Positions 1-6,404 of a stretch of 8,325 nucleotides of DNA are shown here, in pieces. How positions within the stretch are numbered: position 1 is the stretch's first letter; the number at the start of each line of letters is the position of its first letter. The DNA comes from an uncultured Clostridia bacterium. GTDB taxonomy: Bacteria > Bacillota_A > Clostridia > Christensenellales > Aristaeellaceae. The position numbers were made by a program, and so were the translations under genes. A model generated the notes under the pieces. The model made no database searches, was not told the origin of the DNA, and was given only the letters and a program-made list of their open reading frames with translations. The DNA lies in NCBI GenBank assembly GCA_945871545.1, contig CAMBWJ010000064.1, positions 1 through 8,325 of the forward strand. Direction: 5' to 3'.

Positions 1-554
1 TTGCTGCGCTTGACGAAGGTGTCCTTCACGTCGGGATTGACGATCAGATCCAGATAGCGCTGGCGATAGCGGGTGTCGGTGTCCTGCAGGCCGTGGAACT
101 TCTCCGGCAGCGGATGCAGCGACTTGGTCAGCAGGGTGATCTCCTGCGCGTGCACGGAGATCTCGCCGGTCTTGGTGCGGAACACGAAGCCCTTCACGCC
201 GATGATGTCGCCGATGTCGAAGCTCTTGAAGGCCTTGTAGGCCTCCTCGCCCACGTCATCGCGGCGGACGTAGACCTGAATGCGGCCCTCGCGATCCAGC
301 AGGTGGGCGAAGCTGGCCTTGCCCATCACGCGGCGGGACATCATGCGGCCCGCGATGGAGACGGTCTTCTCAACGTCGTCGGTGAAGTCGCGCACGATCT
401 GCGCAGAGTGATCGGTGACGTCGTAGGTGGTGATGGCGTAGGGATTCCTGCCCTCCGCCTGCAGCGCCTGCAGCTTCTCCAGGCGGATACGGTTCTGCTC
501 GGACAGCTCCTGCTGGGAGATCTCCGGGGTGTTGTTGTTGATTTCTTCAGCCAT
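1..554 (-). CDS. lysS: Lysyl-tRNA synthetase, class II (N-terminal part, cut by window edge)
   Basis: This enzyme charges tRNA-Lys with lysine using ATP, in the cytoplasm. About 184 codons are present and the 3' end lies outside the window. The translation begins [20 protein letters not shown]. It continues through the anticodon-binding OB fold (roughly residues 60-150), with the family-typical stretch [19 protein letters not shown], then [10 protein letters not shown] and [15 protein letters not shown]. It ends in [19 protein letters not shown], which leads into motif 1 of the class II catalytic core. The ATG at 552-554 is chosen because AAAGGAG (562-568 on the plus strand) lies 7 nt upstream of it. 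greA ends 65 bp upstream on the same strand, with a terminator-like hairpin between. I found no separate lysS promoter in that gap, so expression by read-through from greA is likely (inference). Identification is very secure. Confidence 0.97.
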   Translation of the reverse strand, partial: MAEEINNNTPEISQQELSEQNRIRLEKLQALQAEGRNPYAITTYDVTDHSAQIVRDFTDDVEKTVSIAGRMMSRRVMGKASFAHLLDREGRIQVYVRRDDVGEEAYKAFKSFDIGDIIGVKGFVFRTKTGEISVHAQEITLLTKSLHPLPEKFHGLQDTDTRYRQRYLDLIVNPDVKDTFVKRS

Positions 555-566
555 TTGAATGCTCCT

Positions 567-600
567 TTAAAAAGACCGGCGTGTGCAAAACATGCCGGTC
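567..600 (-). terminator. Terminator-like hairpin between greA and lysS, possible attenuator
   Basis: On the minus strand GACCGGCATG (600-591) pairs with CACGCCGGTC (583-574), giving a 10-bp stem with one G·U pair and a 7-nt loop. TTTTT (573-569) follows directly. This is the classic form of an intrinsic terminator. The U run ends where the lysS ribosome binding site AAAGGAG begins, so lysS can only be transcribed through this element unless a promoter is hidden inside greA. It may set the ratio of greA to lysS transcripts. Confidence 0.72.
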
Positions 601-619
601 GATTCGGTCGGTGGGAAAA

Positions 620-1093
620 TCAGCGCTTGCGGATGTCCAGAATCTTCAGCTTGACCTTGCCGCCGGGGGTATTGGCCACGACGGTGTCGCCCAGGTGCGC
701 GCCGATCAGCGCCTCGCCGATGGGGGACTCGTTGGAGATGAACAGCTTCATGGGATCGGCCTCGGTGAAGCCGACGATGGTGTATTCATCCTCCTCGTCG
801 TATTCCATATCCAGAACGCGCACGATGTTGCCCAGGGACACCACATCGGTGGATGCAGCGCTGTCGTCCACGAAGGTGGCGGTGCGCAGAATCTGCTCAA
901 TGCGGTTGATATTTCCGTAAACCTCGGCCTCCTTGGCCTTGGCGGCGTCATACTCAGCGTTCTCACTCAGATCGCCGAAGCCGCGCGCGATCTGAATCTC
1001 CTCGGCGACGCGCTTCTTGGCCTCCATCAGATCGGCCAGATCCGCTTCGAGTTTTTTCTTATCTGTAAGGGTAAGTTGGCGGGTATCAGACAT
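620..1093 (-). CDS. greA: Transcription elongation factor GreA
   Basis: GreA enters the secondary channel of RNA polymerase and stimulates cleavage of backtracked transcripts, rescuing stalled complexes. The protein is 157 residues, the normal family length. The N-terminal coiled coil spans about residues 8-75. Its tip carries the conserved GDLSENAEYDAAK (40-52), with acidic residues D41 and E44 that coordinate the catalytic Mg2+ in this family. The C-terminal FKBP-like domain runs from about 80 to 157 and includes ESPIGEALIGAHLGD and NTPGGKVKLKIL. The frame stays open for 42 codons upstream, but the ATG at 1091-1093 is chosen because AGGAGGT sits 7 nt before it and the family begins there. 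A perfect promoter lies at 1191-1219. lysS follows 65 bp downstream across a terminator-like hairpin. Identification is secure. Confidence 0.97.
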   Translation of the reverse strand: MSDTRQLTLTDKKKLEADLADLMEAKKRVAEEIQIARGFGDLSENAEYDAAKAKEAEVYGNINRIEQILRTATFVDDSAASTDVVSLGNIVRVLDMEYDEEDEYTIVGFTEADPMKLFISNESPIGEALIGAHLGDTVVANTPGGKVKLKILDIRKR

Positions 1094-1100
1094 TGTAGGA

Positions 1101-1107
1101 ACCTCCT
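1101..1107 (-). promoter_or_regulatory. Ribosome binding site of greA (fixes the start)
   Basis: AGGAGGT on the minus strand, 7 nt before the ATG at 1093. It rules out the longer reading of the frame that would start near 1219, since that start lies upstream of the predicted transcription start and inside the -35 box. Confidence 0.9.
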
Positions 1108-1144
1108 GCCACGCACGTGCGGCAAAAATAATAATACAGAAAGA

Positions 1145-1173
1145 AACACTGCCCGTCTTCCTGAAGCAGTGCT
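1145..1173 (-). other. Hairpin in the greA leader followed by a U-rich tract
   Basis: In the predicted greA leader, AGCACTGC (1173-1166) can pair with GCAGTGTT (1152-1145): 8 bp with one G·U and a 13-nt loop. A pyrimidine- and U-rich stretch follows (TTTCTTTCTG, then TATTATTATTTTT down to about 1126). The hairpin begins about 10 nt after the predicted transcript start. It could cause early termination or pausing, or it may be chance. The stem is modest and the loop large. Confidence 0.4.
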
Positions 1174-1190
1174 CTTCTCTGACCGAGAAT

Positions 1191-1219
1191 ATTATACGCC
1201 CGCAGCCAGGAAATGTCAA
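1191..1219 (-). promoter_or_regulatory. Consensus promoter of greA
   Basis: A perfect -35 TTGACA (plus 1214-1219) and a perfect -10 TATAAT (plus 1191-1196) are separated by exactly 17 bp. Transcription should begin near 1184, leaving a leader of about 90 nt before the greA ATG. This is the strongest-looking promoter in the window and suits a constitutively expressed housekeeping operon (greA, possibly lysS). Confidence 0.93.
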
Positions 1220-1298
1220 GCGCGGCGATCTGGACGCCCGATCCCGGAAACCTCCGGCGAGCGTGGATTTACGTAAAAATAACGATCTGTTCTGCGGG

Positions 1299-1814
1299 TC
1301 AGTCCCCGCCGCGCAGCAGGTTCAGCTGGGCGTTCAGGCACAGCTTGTGGGCGATGGCCAGGATGGCCGTGTGCAGGATGCGCTTCTCCCGGCTGTCCCG
1401 CGCGTCCGGCGGCTGCGGCGCGGTCTCCAGGCCGAAGGCGCAGCGCAGTGCGCGCTCCAGCTCCGTGCGGAAGTAGTTGTAGGCCGCGCGGCTGTCGTAG
1501 CCGCTGCGCTGCAGCTGCACCAGCAGGTGCAGATCCTCGATGGACAGCACCGACTTCGCCACGGCAATGAAGAACAGGTGGGCGATTTGCTCCCGCCCGT
1601 ACTGCTTGCGCACGGGGTTTGCAACCAGTCCGCGCTTGACGTAGTTGCTGACCATGGAACCGGTCACGCCCGCGCCCGGCAGCGGCCGGAGCGCCTCGGA
1701 CACGTAGCGCGCGGCCTGCTCCAGATACAGCCCGGTGTCCGGTATCTCATCGTATGCGGGCAGGCGGAACTCCCGGATCGCATCGGGGAATTCGCCGCCA
1801 AAGTTCTGCTCCAT
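1299..1814 (-). CDS. DUF1836 domain-containing protein
   Basis: A 171-residue protein of the DUF1836 family, widespread in Firmicutes and of unknown function. The family pattern is visible: LPAYDEIPDTGLYLEQAARYV (about 18-38), then TGSMVSNYVKRGLVANPVRK (51-70), QYGREQIAHLFFIAVAKSV (71-89) and LSIEDLHLLV. The central part resembles the first helix-turn-helix and wing of MerR-type regulators, so DNA binding is plausible but unproven. The C-terminal third (about 105-171) is helical with no recognisable motif. Two start codons are adjacent, GTG (1815-1817) and ATG (1812-1814). ATG is preferred because GGAGG (plus 1822-1826) is 7 nt from it and only 4 nt from the GTG. It has its own promoter (1838-1866), so it is probably a single-gene unit between the transporter genes and greA. 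Confidence 0.85.
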   Translation of the reverse strand: MEQNFGGEFPDAIREFRLPAYDEIPDTGLYLEQAARYVSEALRPLPGAGVTGSMVSNYVKRGLVANPVRKQYGREQIAHLFFIAVAKSVLSIEDLHLLVQLQRSGYDSRAAYNYFRTELERALRCAFGLETAPQPPDARDSREKRILHTAILAIAHKLCLNAQLNLLRGGD

Positions 1815-1837
1815 CACGTCCCCTCCCGTCGCTTGGT

Positions 1838-1866
1838 ATTCTACCGCAGAATCGCCGCGCCGTCAA
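1838..1866 (-). promoter_or_regulatory. Promoter of the DUF1836 gene
   Basis: The -35 TTGACG (plus 1861-1866) and -10 TAGAAT (plus 1838-1843) each match the consensus at five of six positions, with a 17-bp spacer. The predicted start near 1831 leaves a very short leader of about 17 nt, just enough for the ribosome binding site. A perfect inverted repeat abuts the -35 box. Confidence 0.78.
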
Positions 1867-1882
1867 CCGGAGGCGCTCCGGT
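1866..1882. repeat. Perfect inverted repeat after the transporter operon, touching the DUF1836 -35 box
   Basis: ACCGGAG-GCG-CTCCGGT is a 7-bp perfect inverted repeat with a 3-nt loop, about 20 nt past the permease stop codon. It shares one base with the -35 box of the DUF1836 promoter. It may be the 3' end hairpin of the transporter mRNA, although no U run follows, or a binding site for a regulator of the DUF1836 promoter. The sequence does not decide between these. Confidence 0.55.
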
Positions 1883-1902
1883 GGGAGGGGGAACATGCTT
1901 CC

Positions 1903-3879
1903 TCACAGGCCGCGCTCGTCCATGCCGCTCTCCGCGCCGCGGCAGATCACATGGCCGCAGGAGATGAAGTAGGTGATCAGGAAGTACAGCACGTACGCGC
2001 CCGCGACCACCAGCGCGATCAGCACCGCCGTCTCCATGGCCCTCCAGCCGTTCAGGCCGAAGTCCCAGATTTCATACACTTTGCCGAAGATCAGGCCCAT
2101 GGGCACGGTCATCAGCAGCGGAAAGGCGATGGGTGCCAGGAAGAACGCGCCGATCTGCCTGCGCAGCGCGGACTTCTGCGTCCTTTCATCCGCACCCAGG
2201 CGGTACAGGATGGCGAAGCGCCTGCGCTCCTCGTCCAGCGTGGACAGGATCTTCACGGAGAGGATGGCCAGCGCCATGCAGACGAACACCGTGGAGACGT
2301 ACAGCGTGCCGAACAGCAGCGTTCCAGCGTTGGCGTTGCTCCACAGGCGGTACTCCTCGCGGATCGCGAAGTCGCACCACTCTTCCGGGCCGTACTCCGT
2401 CTGCCGGAGGTAGGTCAGCTCCGAAAGCATGCTGCGGGAATCCGGGCGGTGGTTCACAAGCGTGTATGCGGCGCACACGTCCGAGACGGGCATGCCGGAA
2501 ATCGCCTCGTCGGGCACGACGAAGTACAGCCGCGCGCGCCGCGCAAATTCGGGATAGCTGGCGCTGCTTCCCGCCCAAGAATAGGGCTTGCCGTTCAGGG
2601 TAACCGGCTTGTCCGAAAAGTCCACCTCGCTGATGCCCTGCACTCCGGTAACCACCAGGTACTGCCCGTCCAGCGCCACCGGCTCCCAGCCGCAGCCCGT
2701 CAGCAGGGCGTTGAACTGACTCAGGGGCAGGTACTTGTCCGTCCAGCCCATGAGGTCGTAGCCCAGCACGCTGCTGCAAAGGGTGGTTTCCCCCGCCGAA
2801 TGGAGCTGAAAGTCCATCCGGGACGCGATGGGGCTGTATTTCTCGATGATCCCCTCGCCCTCATCCAGGGAGATCTCCGGCTCCCGCGCGCAGTCGAGCA
2901 TGGCCAGCACATCGTAGGGGCAGTCCTTCGCGACGGAGCAGTCCGCGTAGATCTTCTCGCCCATCGCAATGTTGGACATGCCGACGGCGAAGACCAGGAT
3001 CGTGGCCAGCGCGCCGATGAGCAGGGCGTTTACGGTCATCCTGCCGGAGAGTCCCCGCAGCACCACGGCGTTCGCGCCGCGATTCTTCAGCTTTTCACTG
3101 CGCAGCAGCGCCCCGGCGAGGGCCCGAGACAGGGTGAAGTGGGACAGAAAGACCATCGCCAGATCCACCACGAGCCAGAGCAGCACGACCACGCCGTCCT
3201 GATCGCGGAACGCGGCCATCAGGTTTCGGTAGGTCACGATCAGGCTGGCGGCGAGGCCCGCCACCGCCACAATCGAGAGCGCGCGCCAGAGGGCTGGGTG
3301 CTTCTTGCTTCGCTCCACAGCTTCGGCCTTCAGAAGCTCCGCCATCGAGGTTTTCTTCAGATACCGCAGGGAGACCAGCGTGGACAGGAGGAACATGCCG
3401 AGGCTCACCGCCAGGGTCAAAAGAATCCCTTGGGCGGAATAGGCGGAGACGGCGAAGGGCAGCTCCATCAGCGAGGAGAACAGCGCCACGAGAAGCTGGA
3501 AGATCACCAGCCCTGCGCCCATGCCCGCCAGCATGGCGAGGAAGGACAGGATGCCCGTCTCGCAGGCGAACAGCGTCTGGATGTTGCGCCGGGTCATGCC
3601 CAGCGTCAGGTACATGCCGAACTCCTTCCGGCGCAGCTTCAGCATGAAGCCCGTGGCGTAGCTGAGCACGAGAGATGTGACCAGGCAGGACAGCACCGTG
3701 ACCATGGTGAACATGGTGCGCACGTCGGAGGAATCCTCGGCAAGCGAACGGATGCGGTCGCTGTAGCTGAGGTTGTTGACCGCGAACATCAGCGCGATGC
3801 TCAGCGCCACCGTGACGAAGTAGATCAGGTGGCTGCCGATCTGCCGCCGGACGTTCCGCAGGGCGAGCTTAGCGAACAT
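1903..3879 (-). CDS. BceB/VraG-type ABC transporter permease (FtsX-like)
   Basis: A 658-residue membrane protein, close to the usual length of about 650 for BceB-type permeases. In that family the permease, with its ATPase, recognises cell-wall-active peptide antibiotics or their lipid complexes, protects the cell and signals flux to the partner kinase. Ten hydrophobic segments are visible: about 17-35, 57-77, 105-130, 150-170, 200-216, 228-248, 283-304, 517-540, 577-598 and 615-640. The roughly 210-residue outside domain between helices 7 and 8 (about 305-515) is the hallmark of the family and its presumed ligand-sensing part; it holds several cysteines. The N-terminus MFAKLALRNVRRQ is family-typical. 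A GTG at 3888 is possible, but the ATG at 3877-3879 is preferred because GGGAGG lies 8 nt before it and overlaps the GTG. It overlaps the ATPase gene by 11 bp, so the two are translationally coupled. Confidence 0.93.
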   Translation of the reverse strand: MFAKLALRNVRRQIGSHLIYFVTVALSIALMFAVNNLSYSDRIRSLAEDSSDVRTMFTMVTVLSCLVTSLVLSYATGFMLKLRRKEFGMYLTLGMTRRNIQTLFACETGILSFLAMLAGMGAGLVIFQLLVALFSSLMELPFAVSAYSAQGILLTLAVSLGMFLLSTLVSLRYLKKTSMAELLKAEAVERSKKHPALWRALSIVAVAGLAASLIVTYRNLMAAFRDQDGVVVLLWLVVDLAMVFLSHFTLSRALAGALLRSEKLKNRGANAVVLRGLSGRMTVNALLIGALATILVFAVGMSNIAMGEKIYADCSVAKDCPYDVLAMLDCAREPEISLDEGEGIIEKYSPIASRMDFQLHSAGETTLCSSVLGYDLMGWTDKYLPLSQFNALLTGCGWEPVALDGQYLVVTGVQGISEVDFSDKPVTLNGKPYSWAGSSASYPEFARRARLYFVVPDEAISGMPVSDVCAAYTLVNHRPDSRSMLSELTYLRQTEYGPEEWCDFAIREEYRLWSNANAGTLLFGTLYVSTVFVCMALAILSVKILSTLDEERRRFAILYRLGADERTQKSALRRQIGAFFLAPIAFPLLMTVPMGLIFGKVYEIWDFGLNGWRAMETAVLIALVVAGAYVLYFLITYFISCGHVICRGAESGMDERGL

Positions 3880-4633
3880 CCGCCTCACCTCCCAGCGCCG
3901 CCATGACGTTCAGAATCTCGTGGTACATGCTCTGGCGGCTGCGATCCCCCCGGTACAGCTCGTTCCAGATCTTGCCGTCCTTCAGAAACAGCACCCGGTC
4001 GGCGTAGGAGCCGACCACCGCGTCGTGGGTCACCATCAGGATGGTGGAGCCGAGGCTCTGGTTCATCCGGGTGAAGGTCTGCATCAGGCTCCGGGAGTTG
4101 GCGCTGTCCAGCGCACCGGTGGGCTCGTCCGCCAGGATCAGCGCGGGCTCGGTGATCAGCGCACGGGCGCAGGCAGCGCGCTGCCGCTGACCGCCGGAGA
4201 GCTGCCGGGGGAACTTGTCCAGCTGCTCCGCGATCTCCAGCGCGGCGGCGACCTGCGCAAGCCGCTTTTTCGTCTCCGGCAGGGCGCATTTCCGCAGGTT
4301 CAGCGGCAGCACGATGTTTTCGGCCACGGTCAGCGTGTCCAGCAGGTTGTACTCCTGAAAGATGAAGCCCAGGCGGTCGCGGCGGAAGGCCGCCAGTGCC
4401 TGCTCCCGCATTTCGGCGATGTTGCGGCCTTCAAGAAGGATGCCGCCGGAGCTGGGGCGGTCGATGGTGGCGATGACGTTCAGCAGCGTGCTCTTGCCGG
4501 AGCCGGACGCGCCCATGACGGCGGTGAACTCTCCTCTTTCCATGGCGAAGCTCACGCCGTTCAGCGCCCGGGAGACGTTGTCTCCGCTGCCGTAGTATTT
4601 GCTCACGTTTTTGATTTCAAGCAGAGTGTTCAT
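3869..4633 (-). CDS. BceA-type ABC transporter ATP-binding protein
   Basis: A 254-residue ATPase that powers the adjacent permease; the length matches the BceA/LolD-like MacB family. All nucleotide-binding motifs are intact: Walker A GASGSGKST (41-49), Q-loop Q93 in FIFQEYNLLDTLT, signature LSGGQRQR (145-152), Walker B LILADE (165-170) with catalytic E170, D-loop GALD (173-176) and H-loop H203 in VTHD. EYNLLDTLTVAEN after the Q-loop is typical of this transporter group. The ATG is at 4631-4633; the ribosome binding site is weak (GGTGAG, 5 nt upstream), unlike the strong sites elsewhere here. It starts 92 bp after the kinase gene, a gap with a candidate promoter and operator, so it may be induced separately from the two-component genes, as in Bacillus bceAB (inference). 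Confidence 0.95.
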   Translation of the reverse strand: MNTLLEIKNVSKYYGSGDNVSRALNGVSFAMERGEFTAVMGASGSGKSTLLNVIATIDRPSSGGILLEGRNIAEMREQALAAFRRDRLGFIFQEYNLLDTLTVAENIVLPLNLRKCALPETKKRLAQVAAALEIAEQLDKFPRQLSGGQRQRAACARALITEPALILADEPTGALDSANSRSLMQTFTRMNQSLGSTILMVTHDAVVGSYADRVLFLKDGKIWNELYRGDRSRQSMYHEILNVMAALGGEADVR

Positions 4634-4658
4634 GGTTACTCACCAGCCTTTCACGGCG

Positions 4659-4687
4659 ATTGTACCGCAAAAGCGCCCGATTTGTTC
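4659..4687 (-). promoter_or_regulatory. Candidate promoter of the transporter genes
   Basis: A good -10, TACAAT (plus 4659-4664), is preceded at 17 bp only by a poor -35, GAACAA (4682-4687). A weak -35 is what an activator-dependent promoter would show, and it lies in the 92-bp gap before the ATPase gene. The predicted start is near 4652. Confidence 0.4.
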
Positions 4688-4708
4688 CAACGCTGACCGC
4701 ATCCTGTC

Positions 4709-4722
4709 TTACAGTTTTGTTG
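4709..4722. promoter_or_regulatory. Candidate response-regulator box upstream of the transporter genes
   Basis: TTACA-GTTT-TGTTG on the plus strand resembles, from memory, the BceR-type box TNACA-N4-TGTAA: all fixed bases of the left half and TGT of the right half match. It is centred about 64 bp upstream of the predicted transporter start. A short palindrome CTGT-CTT-ACAG (4704-4714) overlaps it. The box extends into the last codons of the kinase gene's flank, just past its stop. One short, partly matching site is weak evidence. Confidence 0.3.
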
Positions 4723-4725
4723 GAT

Positions 4726-5691
4726 TCAGTTGGGAAAGCGGAAGCTGAAGCGGGTGAAGCGCCCCTCCTCGGAGGCGATCTCCAGGGAGATGTTCAGCGC
4801 CTCGCACAGCTTGCTTACGATGTACAGCCCCATGCCGGTGCTGCCGCCGCGACTGCGCCCCGCGCTGCCGGTGAAGCCGCGCTCCGTGACCCGCGTCCGC
4901 TCGTGGGTCGGGATGCCGGGGCCGTCGTCCTCAAAGATCAGGCAACCCGGCTCCAGTTCGATCTGAATCCGGCAGCCGGGGCAGTATTTGGCGCAGTTGA
5001 TCAGCAGCTGCTTGAGGATGAACACCACGCGCTTCGCATCCGTGTAGACCTCCGCCGCCCCGTCGATGGACACGGAGATGTCCGCCGCGATCAACAGCTC
5101 CATCTCCTCCCGGATGGCCTGATCGCAAGCCGCGCGAAGGTCGGCGGGCGCGATCTGGGTGTCCTTCTCCGCCGTGCGCAGCTTGGCGTAGGTCAGGATG
5201 GTCTCGCTCAGGTTGTCCGCGCGGCGCAGCTCCCGCCGCAGCTTGGACGAATCCCCGCCGTTGGCGAGGATCAGCGCACAGGCGGTCAGTGGGGTCTTGA
5301 TCTCGTGCACCCAGCGCTCCACATAGTCGCAGTAGTCCTCCATCTCCGACCGGGTCTGCTCCACCGCGCCGATGGCGGAGCGGGAGATTTCCTTCATCAA
5401 TAGATCGTATTCCAGCTCCACCGCGTCCCGGGGGCGCTGAAGCGTTTCGCCGATCAGGTACCGCTCCGGCAGCGCGTCCAGGCGACGCCGCAGCGCCCTC
5501 AGCCTGCGGTCGGTGCGCCGCCAGCCGACGAGCACGCAGGCCAGCAGCACAAAACCGCCGCTGAGCAGAAGGATCAGCAGCAGCGACAGAGGAATCGCGC
5601 AGAACCAGCCCACCAGCAGGAGATACAGGCTTGCCATCGCCGCTGCGCAGAGGGGCACGGCCTTTGCGCAGACGTACTTCCACAGACTCAC
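4726..5691 (-). CDS. BceS-type intramembrane-sensing histidine kinase
   Basis: A 321-residue sensor kinase. Two hydrophobic segments (about 13-31 and 34-56) are joined by only a few residues, so there is no outside sensing domain. This is the intramembrane-sensing layout of BceS-type kinases, which take their signal from the partner ABC transporter. The H-box VHEIKTPLTA carries the phosphorylated H129. The ATPase domain has the N-box LLINCAKYC (N232), DDGPGI (255-260) and STGMGLYIVSKL (284-295). The open frame extends upstream, but the start is a GTG (plus 5689-5691) that overlaps the regulator's TGA as GTGA, giving tight translational coupling; no strong ribosome binding site is seen there. 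An ATG at codon 19 is less likely because it would cut into the first membrane segment. The partner is the regulator at 5688-6299. Confidence 0.92.
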   Translation of the reverse strand: MSLWKYVCAKAVPLCAAAMASLYLLLVGWFCAIPLSLLLILLLSGGFVLLACVLVGWRRTDRRLRALRRRLDALPERYLIGETLQRPRDAVELEYDLLMKEISRSAIGAVEQTRSEMEDYCDYVERWVHEIKTPLTACALILANGGDSSKLRRELRRADNLSETILTYAKLRTAEKDTQIAPADLRAACDQAIREEMELLIAADISVSIDGAAEVYTDAKRVVFILKQLLINCAKYCPGCRIQIELEPGCLIFEDDGPGIPTHERTRVTERGFTGSAGRSRGGSTGMGLYIVSKLCEALNISLEIASEEGRFTRFSFRFPN

Positions 5692-6299
5692 AGCCGGTAC
5701 CCCACGCCGCGCACCGTGCGGATGAAGCCGTCCGCGCCGAGCTGCCGAAGCTTTTCCCGGAGCCTGCCGATGTTGACGTAGAGGGTGTTGCCGTCCACGT
5801 ACATGCCGTTCGTCCACAGATCCTCGATCAGCTCGTCCCGGGTGCACAGCTCCCGCTGCATCAGGCACCAGAGGATGCGCGTCTCGTTCTTCGTCAGCTC
5901 CACGTCCCGCCCGGCATAGCTCGCCTTCATGCCCGGCAGGTTCAGCGTCAGCCCACGGACGGTGCATGCATCCGCCGCCGCGCCCTTCAGCATCCGCCCG
6001 ATCCGCGCCAGCAGCACGGCGGAGTTGTAGGGCTTGCGGATGAAATCGTCCCCGCCCACGCCGAAGGCCAGCAGCTCGTCCTCCGGGGTGTCCCGGGCGG
6101 TGAGGAAGATCACCGGGGTGTCGGATTGCTGCCGCAGCTTCCGGCAGCGGGTGAAGCCGCTCTCCCCCGGAAGGTTCACGTCCATCAGGATCAGGTCGCA
6201 GGGCATCTCCTCCACCGGCAGATAGCCGTTGGCCCGGAGCAGGGCGCTCAGCTCCGTCCGGATGGCCCCGTCGTCTTCAACAATCAGGATTCTCTTCAT
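5688..6299 (-). CDS. BceR-type (OmpR/PhoB family) response regulator with shortened receiver
   Basis: A 203-residue DNA-binding regulator, against about 220-230 usual for the family. The receiver starts MKRILIVEDD with acidic pair D9/D10. The phospho-acceptor is D40 in LILMDVNLPG, followed by T67 (FLTA) and K89-P90 (FIRKPY), so all catalytic residues remain. D10 to D40 spans 30 residues instead of the usual 42 or so. The sequence passes from GYLPVEE straight to MPCDLILMD, so helix alpha-2 is missing in frame. The winged-helix output domain (about 115-203) is intact, with ELTKNETRIL, TLYVNIGRLREKL and IRTVRGVGYRL. The ATG at 6297-6299 is chosen over one at 6326 because the protein begins there; AAAGGTGA lies upstream. 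It overlaps the kinase start by 4 bp. The likely target is the transporter promoter region near 4659-4722. Confidence 0.92.
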   Translation of the reverse strand: MKRILIVEDDGAIRTELSALLRANGYLPVEEMPCDLILMDVNLPGESGFTRCRKLRQQSDTPVIFLTARDTPEDELLAFGVGGDDFIRKPYNSAVLLARIGRMLKGAAADACTVRGLTLNLPGMKASYAGRDVELTKNETRILWCLMQRELCTRDELIEDLWTNGMYVDGNTLYVNIGRLREKLRQLGADGFIRTVRGVGYRL

Positions 6300-6343
6300 A
6301 TTGCACACATCACCTTTCAGGAACATCCGTATTGCGCAGGTTT

Positions 6344-6396
6344 CCGGGGAACAGCGAAGCCGGGGAACCGCATATTTTGCAATTCCCCGGGCCTTC
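6344..6396 (-). repeat. Strong hairpin plus a spare 3' arm, between the MerR gene and the two-component genes
   Basis: On the minus strand CCGGGGAATTGCA (6390-6378) pairs with TGCGGTTCCCCGG (6372-6360): 13 bp with two G·U pairs around a 5-nt AAATA loop. Beyond a 2-nt bulge the stem gains GAAG/CTTC (6396-6393 with 6359-6356). A second exact TTCCCCGG lies at 6351-6344 and could replace the first arm. No U run follows, so it is not a standard intrinsic terminator. It may be the 3' hairpin of the MerR transcript, a leader element of the two-component mRNA, or a protein-binding site. The rest of the gap (6300-6343) holds only the ribosome binding site of the regulator gene; I found no convincing promoter. 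Confidence 0.65.
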
Positions 6397-6404
6397 GGAT
6401 GGAT

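Noticed and set aside
1094..1219. N-terminal extension of GreA by 42 residues
   Set aside because: The extension would begin inside the -35 box of the greA promoter, is not GreA-like, and the strong ribosome binding site at 1101-1107 fixes the start at 1093.
1244..1257. Small inverted repeat CCGGA-AACC-TCCGG as terminator of the DUF1836 gene
   Set aside because: The 5-bp stem is short and no U run follows on the minus strand. The palindrome TTTACGTAAA at 1268-1277 is likewise too short to interpret.
581..1967. Plus-strand open frames opposite greA and the DUF1836 gene (581-1276, 1017-1967)
   Set aside because: They are antisense to greA and to the DUF1836 gene and run through promoters and intergenic DNA. 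No protein family is visible.
1735..3906. A 723-codon open frame on the plus strand opposite the permease gene
   Set aside because: It is antisense to a clearly identified BceB-type permease. Its translation is rich in H, Q, R, A and G with no domain pattern, typical of a shadow frame opposite a high-GC3 gene.
4687..4723. TCCAAC ... GTTGGA pairing as a terminator after the kinase gene
   Set aside because: The arms are 6 bp with a long loop and a bulge, and no U run follows. It is too weak to call.
5692..5967. N-terminal extension of the histidine kinase to 413 residues
   Set aside because: The extra part is an out-of-frame reading of the response regulator. The GTGA overlap at 5688-5691 gives a family-typical 321-residue kinase.
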